Assembly: GCA_021151535.1 (NCBI GenBank)
Contig: JAGKXC010000042.1
Span: forward strand, 1-17,788
Direction: 5' to 3'
DNA from: Sphingobacteriia bacterium
Lineage (GTDB): Bacteria > Bacteroidota > Bacteroidia > NS11-12g > UBA955
DNA: 17,788 bases
The translations under genes and the position numbers were made by a program. How positions within the stretch are numbered: position 1 is the first letter of the stretch; each line of letters opens with the position of its first letter. The notes beneath the pieces were generated by a model, which saw only the letters and a list, made by a program, of their open reading frames with translations, searched no databases and had not been told where the DNA came from. Positions 7,542 to 13,692 of this stretch are shown piece by piece.

Positions 7542-7571
7542 TTGTAACTGCTTCGTCACACCATAATTTTG
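7542..7571 (+). promoter_or_regulatory. Promoter of the barrel/lipoprotein/regulator operon
   Basis: TTG at 7542-7544, a 19-base spacer and TAATTTTG at 7564-7571 match the Bacteroidota consensus TTG-N17..23-TAnnTTTG. The transcript would start near 7577, about 32 bases before the GTG start. The -7 element lies inside the inverted repeat at 7555-7578. Confidence 0.6.
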
Positions 7572-7578
7572 GTGTGAC
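7555..7578. promoter_or_regulatory. Inverted repeat overlapping the -7 element
   Basis: The arms GTCACACCA (7555-7563) and TGGTGTGAC (7570-7578) are perfectly complementary around a six-base centre. The -7 element is in the middle, so a bound protein would block the promoter; a repressor site is the likely reading. The inner CC-N8-GG has the same spacing as the TACC palindromes. The stretch from 7561 recurs at 7449-7464 with one mismatch in 16 bases, across the start codon of the J-like gene. Confidence 0.5.
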
Positions 7579-7608
7579 TTCTATAGGGAAATTGATAGTT
7601 AGCAGCGA

Positions 7609-9222
7609 GTGAAAAGCAAAAAATACCCATATAATTTTGGTTTAAACAGATTGAGATTACTCACAATGGCCATTGTTCTAATGTTAGGAATAATGATGCC
7701 TCAAATTGCATCTTCTCAGGCAATTAATATTGGAAGTCCGCCAGCTAAACCTGCGCCAAAACAACCTAGTGCTTATCGCCCGGCAACGCCAAAAAAACCG
7801 GTGTCATCAACGCCTTCAAAACCTTCTTTACAAAAAACACCCACACAAATTCGTTGGTATGGAGAGAATACAGTAAACCTAATTTTGTCTTCTTCTGAAG
7901 TTGGTCGACATAGTTTTTATCTAAAACCCAATATTTTCAATTCCATAGAATTGCCAGTAGGAATTCATGCTGCAACAATAGAATTACCAAGAGTTAAATA
8001 TCAGGGGAATGATTTCTTATTGATTGACAACAGCATTTTCTTGGTTGAATTTTGGGTTGCGGATGACGGGAAAACGCTTCTGTTTCAAACGTTCACTTCT
8101 GATGAGTACAAGCAACATTTGAGAACTATCGCCCAAGAAGAGAGAAACAATTTTGTAAATAAGAATATTACCCCACTTGTTAGGAATATTTCATTGTCGT
8201 CCATTAGTACCATTAATTTTCAAACCATTGAGAATATTTCTGGAAAGATCCAGGAAATGGCAGATAACAATTTGGTAAATGCGGAGGAAAAGCTGGCAAT
8301 GAGTAATTATTTTTCGGCTATAAGAACATTGTTAGTAGTTTACAATGAATTGGTTTTGGCGAAATCCTATAAAACATTTTATGATAATAGTGCCAATTTT
8401 GGGTACATAGAGAAGGTTCAAAATCAGATAAATTATTTGAGAAAGTCGAATGAAATTTTGAAGCAGGAATGGTTGGAAAATCTTTGGGAAAATGAAATTG
8501 AATTTAATGTTTTGAGCGGTATTAAGAGTGAAATGGATAGGCTGCCTAAATCGCAAACTGAATTTGCGGCAGTGGTGAGTAAAAGAAAAATTGCATTGCA
8601 AAATGAGCAATTGGAGAATCAAAAAAAGGCGGAAGCTCAAGCTGAATATGAACGTAAACGAGCAGAAGAAATAAGGTTGGCGGAGCAAGCTCGACTTCAA
8701 GAAATTGAGAGAATAGCGGCTTTGGAAAGGGCGGAAGTTGAAGCAAAAAATGCCCGGACACGTGAATTTTATCGTCATTCTGGAACGTTTTTGGGCTTGA
8801 ATTTGGGTGCTACTGGCATTGGTCTGGTTGGCGGTGAATTAGGTAAAATGTATGCCGATGAGCGAATTGGAGTGATTGGGTTTATCAATTTTACAGATTC
8901 AGTGAAGCATTATGGCATGACACAAATGGGAATCAAGGCCGCATTTTATCTAATGGAAGGATTATATGCTACGGCGCAGTTTTCAGGTGGAATGTATAGC
9001 CATTATGAAGGGCAAAATTGGATTTGGAATGGGAATAATTGGGTGTTTAGCAATGATCTAACAAGAAAACCTATGGCTGGAATAGGATTCGGTATGCTTT
9101 ACGCTGAAAATAAAATATATGGGGGAGTTTCATGGGATTTTATGTCGAATTTTAATGGAATTCAAGACATGAAAAAATCTACGCTTTTCAAATTTTCATT
9201 GGGATTTAGGATTGGGTATTAA
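7609..9222 (+). CDS. Outer-membrane barrel protein with periplasmic coiled coil
   Basis: The 537-residue product uses a GTG start, which keeps a basic N-terminus (KSKKYPYNFGLNRLR) before the hydrophobic segment 17-35; cleavage after about residue 37 (ASSQA) is likely. A Pro/Lys/Ser-rich linker (43-80) follows. Residues 80-165 are beta-rich, 165-320 helical, and 327-388 a charged coiled coil rich in Glu, Ala and Arg. The last 150 residues (388-537) alternate Gly and aromatic residues in amphipathic strands and end FRIGY, as outer-membrane barrels do. The layout suggests an exported protein with a C-terminal barrel in the outer membrane and a long periplasmic arm. It is first in an operon with a lipoprotein (gap of three bases) and a response regulator. 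The family was not recognised. Confidence 0.88.
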   Translation: MKSKKYPYNFGLNRLRLLTMAIVLMLGIMMPQIASSQAINIGSPPAKPAPKQPSAYRPATPKKPVSSTPSKPSLQKTPTQIRWYGENTVNLILSSSEVGRHSFYLKPNIFNSIELPVGIHAATIELPRVKYQGNDFLLIDNSIFLVEFWVADDGKTLLFQTFTSDEYKQHLRTIAQEERNNFVNKNITPLVRNISLSSISTINFQTIENISGKIQEMADNNLVNAEEKLAMSNYFSAIRTLLVVYNELVLAKSYKTFYDNSANFGYIEKVQNQINYLRKSNEILKQEWLENLWENEIEFNVLSGIKSEMDRLPKSQTEFAAVVSKRKIALQNEQLENQKKAEAQAEYERKRAEEIRLAEQARLQEIERIAALERAEVEAKNARTREFYRHSGTFLGLNLGATGIGLVGGELGKMYADERIGVIGFINFTDSVKHYGMTQMGIKAAFYLMEGLYATAQFSGGMYSHYEGQNWIWNGNNWVFSNDLTRKPMAGIGFGMLYAENKIYGGVSWDFMSNFNGIQDMKKSTLFKFSLGFRIGY

Positions 9223-9225
9223 GAT

Positions 9226-9858
9226 ATGAGATATTTCATTTGTTTGATTTTGGTTGTTCTGAGCTCTTGTTATTCCTCAAATCGATTTGTGATGAATCCT
9301 AATTTGGGGACGGCTGTTCTTAATGCTTACGTTGAAGACGAAGCTAATGTTCCGCATTTTAGCGATTGGAGTGCGGCTGAGAAAAACAATCAAGATTTTT
9401 TAAATGCTGCTTTGACGAAATCCAGCGATGTAGGATTATTGAAAATTGATAAAAAGAATGTAAGTCCGGTTTTTGATCGCCACAATTTTCCAATTTTTGG
9501 GAAGGTAGAATCTAAGAAATTTATATCCAAAAGGCTACCACGAAATTCAAATAAATTCATGGTAGGGAAAAAACCAATGCCTACTGAAATAGTAAAGAAA
9601 AACACAGATAATAGAGCCAATTATGTAACATGGTTTGTGTTTGTTTTTGGATTATATATCGGCCTGTCGGTACTGCTAGTTGGTGGTATTCCTGTGAAAT
9701 CAATTTTTAGGGCAGAAGCTGTGATTACTACGCTTTGGGTATTACAAGCGTTTGGTCAAAAAAACACACCAGGTGATTCAACATTCGCCATGTTGCTAGC
9801 ATTCTGGGGTGGGATTTTGGCGATGATTCTTTGGTTGACTTTATTAATTGGACTGTAA
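9226..9858 (+). CDS. Lipoprotein with C-terminal membrane segments
   Basis: The 210-residue protein begins with a lipoprotein signal ending in the lipobox LSSC (Cys15). The middle part (16-132) is polar and basic, with a proline- and lysine-rich end. Two clear hydrophobic segments (133-154 and 187-209) and a weaker one (162-176) follow, and the protein stops directly after the last. A lipid anchor plus transmembrane helices implies an inner-membrane location rather than a classic outer-membrane lipoprotein. It starts three bases after the barrel gene and ends 15 bases before the response-regulator ATG, so all three are one operon. I do not recognise the family. Similar lipobox-plus-helices proteins are common small unknowns in Bacteroidota. 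Confidence 0.83.
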   Translation: MRYFICLILVVLSSCYSSNRFVMNPNLGTAVLNAYVEDEANVPHFSDWSAAEKNNQDFLNAALTKSSDVGLLKIDKKNVSPVFDRHNFPIFGKVESKKFISKRLPRNSNKFMVGKKPMPTEIVKKNTDNRANYVTWFVFVFGLYIGLSVLLVGGIPVKSIFRAEAVITTLWVLQAFGQKNTPGDSTFAMLLAFWGGILAMILWLTLLIGL

Positions 9859-9873
9859 TTCATTATATTGTCT

Positions 9874-10518
9874 ATGTCTCGTAAAATCAAGGTTGTATTT
9901 TGTGATGATCACCAAGTGGTGATAGAGGGGCTCAATTTGATTTTTGAAAGAGAGCAAGAAATTGAGGTATTGTCTTCTTTTAAGGAGAAATCAGATTTAG
10001 TTCATTATTTGAACAATAAAAATTCCTTAAAACCCGATGTAGTTGTTGTTGATTTTCATGTTGGTAATATTGAATTTGGTTCTGAATTAATTCAATCAAT
10101 TCAGGGTTGGAATAGGTATCGATGGATATTGTTTTCCTCTTTTGTTGATGATTTTATGGTTTTTAAATCCAAGAAAATGGGCTTTCAAGCCTGTTTTTCA
10201 AAAGATGTTCCCACGAATTTATTGATTCATACAATTCTGAATGAATCTAGTGAATTTGCTTCTTATCCATTATCTGAATATAATAGTAAGCAAAAGATGG
10301 AGGAATTGTTTAATGCGTATAATTCATTAACTAAACGGGAGAAAGACATCTTAAAGGTCTTAACCATGGGAAAGCCTTCGAAGGAAACGGCCTTGCAATT
10401 ACATATTAGTAGGTACACACTTGAAACCCATAAAAAGAATATTTTCCGCAAACTTGAAATAAATAGCTTACCTGAATTAATTCGAATTGTTGAGGATTTT
10501 AAGTTGTTTTCGATCTAG
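9874..10518 (+). CDS. NarL/FixJ-family response regulator (REC + LuxR-type HTH)
   Basis: This is a two-component transcription factor of 214 residues. The start is taken at the ATG; an in-frame TTG six bases earlier is less likely. The receiver domain (1-120) has all key residues: acidic pair Asp11/Asp12, phosphoacceptor Asp60 in VVVVDFHV, Ser88/Ser89 in LFSSF, and Lys110 in FSKD. The LuxR-type helix-turn-helix (about 152-208) begins LTKREKDIL, and its recognition helix runs through RYTLETHKKNIFRKL. The order REC-HTH defines the NarL/FixJ class. No histidine kinase is encoded in the window. It is the last gene of the barrel/lipoprotein operon, which itself carries a TACC-N8-GGTA palindrome in its promoter. 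It is therefore the best candidate to bind the three copies of that site and to be autoregulated. Confidence 0.95.
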   Translation: MSRKIKVVFCDDHQVVIEGLNLIFEREQEIEVLSSFKEKSDLVHYLNNKNSLKPDVVVVDFHVGNIEFGSELIQSIQGWNRYRWILFSSFVDDFMVFKSKKMGFQACFSKDVPTNLLIHTILNESSEFASYPLSEYNSKQKMEELFNAYNSLTKREKDILKVLTMGKPSKETALQLHISRYTLETHKKNIFRKLEINSLPELIRIVEDFKLFSI

Positions 10519-10541
10519 GTGTTTTTATTGCCGTTAATGGC

Positions 10542-10573
10542 TCAATTAAAAAAATCGTCCTTTTTTTAATTGA
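10542..10573. terminator. A/T-stem inverted repeat after the response regulator
   Basis: Thirteen-base complementary arms (TCAATTAAAAAAA and its complement) enclose a six-base centre, TCGTCC, and lie 23 bases after the regulator stop. The long A run followed by a T run suits a terminator, though the stem has few G/C pairs. It abuts the TACC palindrome of the next gene. Confidence 0.5.
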
Positions 10574-10576
10574 TTT

Positions 10577-10598
10577 ATATACCTCGAAAGAGGTATAT
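10577..10598. promoter_or_regulatory. TACC-N8-GGTA operator candidate (copy 3)
   Basis: Perfect nine-base arms ATATACCTC and GAGGTATAT flank GAAA; the TACC-N8-GGTA core is 10580-10595. It ends 14 bases before the -33 element of the PKD lipoprotein gene, with its centre 54-55 bases from the last G of the -7 box. That is the classic position of an activator just upstream of RNA polymerase. The distance is within one base of that from copy 2 to the barrel operon promoter. Confidence 0.65.
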
Positions 10599-10612
10599 TT
10601 AGTTATGTATTA

Positions 10613-10642
10613 TTGAAATTGGGTAAGCAATTGATATATTTG
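10613..10642 (+). promoter_or_regulatory. Promoter of the PKD lipoprotein gene
   Basis: TTG (10613-10615), a 19-base spacer and TATATTTG (10635-10642) match the Bacteroidota promoter consensus exactly. The -7 box ends only five bases before the first ATG (10648). Either the mRNA is leaderless, or translation starts at the next ATG, 10663. Confidence 0.6.
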
Positions 10643-10647
10643 GTAAT

Positions 10648-11856
10648 ATGCGTTATTTTAGAATGAAATTTCCCGTTATTCTTTTTGTTGTTTTTGGGAT
10701 GGTTATGTTTTTCGCAGGAGCTTGTAAGCCAAATGAAGAAGTAGCAAGTAATGGTTCATTTAATGAGCATTATTCTCAGTTGAATTATCAGGCAATCATG
10801 ATTGATTCGGCTCATAGTAAATTGTATTTGGCAAATAATTACTACAAACTGATTAACGGAGATACTGCAGCTGATTTATCCAATAAAATAAAGCAAAATA
10901 TCAAGTTTGATTTACTGATAAATGGGGTGAAAGTGCGCGATGGAGTTAAATATTTGCAGGACGGAAAAGAAACTTTGGTATATGATTCAATGGGATTTAG
11001 TTGCAAGTTGAATACCTATGATTTTGCCACAAATGTTCCGAATACAGCTGATATTCCAGTTGTACAGTTCGGATACCCAACCCCAGGTGGAGATTCTATG
11101 GTAGTAATTTTTTATATCGATGTGTTGGATAAAAATGATTTCACAAAAGGCGACCGGTATATAAGTTCAATTCGTTTTAAAACACCCAAAATGCCTGTGG
11201 ATGAATGTTTGATTTCTTGTAAATCTGACCTACTTCCATTGCATTCCACCTTTCAGTTTTACAGTAATTCTACTCCAACGCCGGTGGCTTTCTCTTGGAC
11301 TTTTGGCGATGGCGGAAAATCATTCGCCGCAAATCCTGAATACATATATCAATCAACCGGTAAATATACCGTTGTGCTGGCTGCAACTTTTGCGGATAGG
11401 AAGGTGCTTTGCGATAGTATGGAAATCGAAGTGATTGATAAGCCTGATTCCGTTTTCATTACTAAAATTGAAATGGTGGATGTGAGATACAATAAGATTT
11501 TTGATTCCCAAACTGCTTCACAATTGCCTGATTTGGTATTTAGATTTTGGAATTTAAATGCGTTGAATGAGTACACCAATACAATTAAGGATGCCAAGGC
11601 TGGAATGGATACGTTAGAATTTAATATTTCAAGTCCGATATTTTGGTTCACTGAGCCTAATAAATTTACTTCGTTTAATGTGGGGTTGCTAAATGAAAAT
11701 ATTAATACTGATGGCGACACACAGAATGAGTTGATTAATTACATAGATATTAAGCCGCGAATTTTAGATTTTGGAAAAGGAAAGGTGCGATGTTCTACTG
11801 TTGATAACAATACAGATCTATCCAGCGAATTCTGGATTTATTATTCTTGGAAGTAG
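10648..11856 (+). CDS. Surface-type lipoprotein with a PKD domain
   Basis: The 402-residue protein has a lipoprotein signal (hydrophobic 9-24, lipobox AGAC with Cys26). A second in-frame ATG at codon 6 would still leave a complete signal. Residues 40-180 are a beta-rich domain of unknown type. Residues 196-266 are a PKD domain, shown by FSWTFGDGG (215-223) and YQSTGKYTVVLAA (234-246), an immunoglobulin-like fold common in extracellular and surface proteins. The C-terminal 130 residues are beta-rich without a recognised motif, and there is no type IX sorting domain. It is probably anchored in the outer membrane. It has its own promoter preceded by a TACC-N8-GGTA palindrome, suggesting co-regulation with the chaperone and barrel operons. 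Ligand or partner unknown. Confidence 0.88.
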   Translation: MRYFRMKFPVILFVVFGMVMFFAGACKPNEEVASNGSFNEHYSQLNYQAIMIDSAHSKLYLANNYYKLINGDTAADLSNKIKQNIKFDLLINGVKVRDGVKYLQDGKETLVYDSMGFSCKLNTYDFATNVPNTADIPVVQFGYPTPGGDSMVVIFYIDVLDKNDFTKGDRYISSIRFKTPKMPVDECLISCKSDLLPLHSTFQFYSNSTPTPVAFSWTFGDGGKSFAANPEYIYQSTGKYTVVLAATFADRKVLCDSMEIEVIDKPDSVFITKIEMVDVRYNKIFDSQTASQLPDLVFRFWNLNALNEYTNTIKDAKAGMDTLEFNISSPIFWFTEPNKFTSFNVGLLNENINTDGDTQNELINYIDIKPRILDFGKGKVRCSTVDNNTDLSSEFWIYYSWK

Positions 11857-11898
11857 CATTTTGGCTTCTAATTCTTTGGAATTGAAATCAATTGAAAA

Positions 11899-11923
11899 AA
11901 ACCATTGCGAAGTCAATGGGTTT
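11899..11923 (+). terminator. Weak hairpin after the PKD lipoprotein gene
   Basis: AAACCATTG pairs with CAATGGGTTT (one bulge) around six bases, preceded by an A run. No proper T tract follows. It is the only terminator-like element in the 181-base gap. Confidence 0.3.
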
Positions 11924-11978
11924 ATAGTGAACGAGTTGACCCTGAAGGAGTAGTGGGGATTTCTCTTTAATCGGCTTC

Positions 11979-12001
11979 TTATTTGGAATTTTTCCAAATA
12001 A
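11979..12001. promoter_or_regulatory. Fur-like box 1
   Basis: Perfect ten-base arms TTATTTGGAA and TTCCAAATAA surround TTT (23 bases, centre 11990), just upstream of the -33 element of the iron operon. From memory, Fur boxes in Bacteroidota have the form TTATTT..AAT.ATT..AAATAA, which this fits in size and arms. Confidence 0.6.
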
Positions 12002-12002
12002 C

Positions 12003-12025
12003 TTGCGTAGAATGATTCTAAATAA
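12003..12025. promoter_or_regulatory. Fur-like box 2, within the promoter
   Basis: The core TAGAAT-G-ATTCTA (12008-12020) is a perfect palindrome, and its right half continues as AAATAA. Aligned over 23 bases it agrees with box 1 at 16 positions, and the centres are 24 bases apart. It fills the spacer between the -33 and -7 elements, so a bound repressor would exclude RNA polymerase. Confidence 0.6.
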
Positions 12026-12033
12026 TAGATTTG
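12003..12033 (+). promoter_or_regulatory. Promoter of the iron-uptake operon
   Basis: TTG (12003-12005), a 20-base spacer and TAGATTTG (12026-12033) fit the Bacteroidota consensus. The -7 box ends five bases before the ATG, so the mRNA is predicted to be leaderless or nearly so. Confidence 0.6.
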
Positions 12034-12037
12034 CGTC

Positions 12038-13264
12038 ATGAATCTAAGACACATTGTATTTATTGTTTCGTCAATTTTGGCAACAGCAACTGCCTACGGT
12101 CAGATCCTTACCAAAGAAGATAGTTTAGCCGCCAATTTGAATTTCAAATCCAACACCAGTGTTTTGTCTGGATATGGAGAAGTGTTTGCCAATGTTAACG
12201 GCAGGTATGGCACAGGAACGGTGAATGTTGAGAGAATGGTAATGTTCTTTGGACACCGTTTCAATAAGAATTTTCAATTTTTCAGTGAGTTGGAATTAGA
12301 GGATGCCATTGTTGGGAATGGAAAGGTGGGCGCATTTTCATTAGAGCAAATGGTATTGAAGATGAATTTGAATCGCCAGCAATATTTGTTAGCGGGCTTA
12401 TATATTCCAAGATTAGGGATAATCAATGAGAATCATCTGCCCACTACGTTTAACGGTAATCAACGAAATCGCATTGAAACCATGGTTATCCCAACCACTT
12501 GGCGAGATTTGGGGGTGTGTTTATATGGTCAGAGTTATGCAATACCGGGATTAAATTACACATTGGGTATTAGCAACGGATTGAATGCTGAAAACATGAA
12601 TTATAGCACTGGAATTCGTGGTGGAAGATTCAATGGAAGTATGGCAAGTTCAAAGAATATCGCCATAAATTCTTCTTTGTTGCAGTATTATAGGAATTTC
12701 CGCTTTCAATTGGCCGGATATTACGGAGGAAGTAACCGATTTGGTTCTATCGAATCTGATTCCATTGGGTTGAAATCTGGTGTGTTTTCCAATCCCGTTG
12801 CATTGGGTGATTTTAACGTGCAATATTTGGGTAAACGATTTACTGCCAAGGCGTTGGCGACATACATTTCCATTAAAGATGCCCAGTTTATTAACCGTGC
12901 ATTTGGTAAGAATCTGGCAAAATCGATGTATGGCGCTTATGTGGAGGGTGCGTACAATTTATTAAAGCCATTGGAGGGCGATTTGTTCAGCAAGCAGTTG
13001 TGGTTGTTTTCAAGGGTAGAGCAATTGAATTTGAACTATAAAATTGCTGAAAACGGAATTTATGATGATTTTATGAAGCAGTTTTCAGTTACATCTGGAA
13101 TAACATATAAGCCAACTCCTGGCGTTGCTATAAAGTTTGATTGGCAATATTTGCACACAGGCGATCGCAATATGGCCTTGCATGTGGTGAATCCATTTGA
13201 TCCACAGCGTCCATTTTATAACAACAATCACTTCTTTAATTTGGGCTTGGCCTACAGTTTTTAA
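12038..13264 (+). CDS. Porin-like outer-membrane beta-barrel protein
   Basis: The 408-residue protein starts with a Sec signal (MNLRHIVFIVSSILATATAYG, cleavage near residue 21). The remainder is a run of amphipathic strands with many aromatic and Gly residues and ends LAYSF, the usual barrel terminus. Features such as FFGHRFNKNFQFFSELELE, the conserved-looking HLPTTFNGNQRN loop and TWRDLGVCLYGQ resemble porins of the phosphate-selective OprP/OprO superfamily, but the substrate cannot be read from the sequence. It is not a TonB-dependent receptor: there is no plug domain and it is too short. It is the first gene behind two Fur-like boxes, two bases before the Rieske gene. Its likely role is passage of iron or a related solute across the outer membrane for the downstream imelysin and di-heme proteins. 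Confidence 0.87.
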   Translation: MNLRHIVFIVSSILATATAYGQILTKEDSLAANLNFKSNTSVLSGYGEVFANVNGRYGTGTVNVERMVMFFGHRFNKNFQFFSELELEDAIVGNGKVGAFSLEQMVLKMNLNRQQYLLAGLYIPRLGIINENHLPTTFNGNQRNRIETMVIPTTWRDLGVCLYGQSYAIPGLNYTLGISNGLNAENMNYSTGIRGGRFNGSMASSKNIAINSSLLQYYRNFRFQLAGYYGGSNRFGSIESDSIGLKSGVFSNPVALGDFNVQYLGKRFTAKALATYISIKDAQFINRAFGKNLAKSMYGAYVEGAYNLLKPLEGDLFSKQLWLFSRVEQLNLNYKIAENGIYDDFMKQFSVTSGITYKPTPGVAIKFDWQYLHTGDRNMALHVVNPFDPQRPFYNNNHFFNLGLAYSF

Positions 13265-13266
13265 TT

Positions 13267-13692
13267 ATGAATCGCAGAGAATTTGCAAAACAATCGTGTA
13301 TCCTGTGTTTCGGGGCGATGATTGGTGGGATAGCGTTGGAGTCTTGTGCTGTGATGCCTTCCATTGTGATAAAAGAGAAACAAACTGTTATTGAGGTACC
13401 AAAATCAACTTTTGCAGATTCCAAAATACTTAGGGTAAAAACCATGTTCCTAGATTATGATGTTTTACTTGTAAAAGAATCTGAGGAAGTTTATCAGGCG
13501 ATTTATCTGCGATGCAGTCATCAAGACCAACCTCTTTCTGTGATGAGTGATGGCTTAACCTGCAATTCTCATGGTAGTAGATTTGATTTTAAAGGACAGG
13601 TAATTAAAGAGCCAGCTATAGAGCCATTAACTCGATTTAAAACAGAAAATAGCGCTAACTTAATTAAAATTCATATCGATGAAAAAATATAA
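13267..13692 (+). CDS. Rieske [2Fe-2S] protein, exported, probably lipid-anchored
   Basis: The 141-residue protein carries the Rieske cluster ligands Cys83-x-His85 (LRCSHQD) and Cys99-x-x-His102 (TCNSHGSRFD), which bind a [2Fe-2S] cluster with two Cys and two His. The N-terminus reads NRREFAKQ, a twin-arginine (Tat) motif, as expected for a protein exported after cluster insertion. A hydrophobic stretch and LESC (Cys27), a lipobox-like sequence, follow. The Cys pairs that form a disulfide in bc1-type Rieske proteins are not evident, as in Rieske ferredoxin types. It lies two bases after the porin-like gene, and its end overlaps the imelysin gene by 14 bases. It is probably an electron carrier between the di-heme protein and iron handling in the periplasm; that role is inferred from context. 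Confidence 0.92.
   Translation: MNRREFAKQSCILCFGAMIGGIALESCAVMPSIVIKEKQTVIEVPKSTFADSKILRVKTMFLDYDVLLVKESEEVYQAIYLRCSHQDQPLSVMSDGLTCNSHGSRFDFKGQVIKEPAIEPLTRFKTENSANLIKIHIDEKI

Noticed and set aside
8332..8778. 148-residue - strand frame opposite the barrel protein gene
   Set aside because: Phe/Leu/Ile-rich complement of the coiled-coil coding region; low-complexity shadow without motif or promoter.
11074..11089. TACC-N8-GGTG, near match to the operator motif
   Set aside because: One arm mismatched and located inside the PKD lipoprotein coding sequence.
11349..11720. 123-residue - strand frame inside the PKD lipoprotein gene
   Set aside because: Overlaps a gene with a clear lipobox and PKD motif; no independent support.
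11771..12054. Small frames on both strands across the gap before the iron operon
   Set aside because: They cover the promoter and Fur-like boxes, have no recognisable product, and run into neighbouring genes.
13197..13445. Small frames over the porin/Rieske junction
   Set aside because: Overlap well-supported genes in other frames; no domain evidence.
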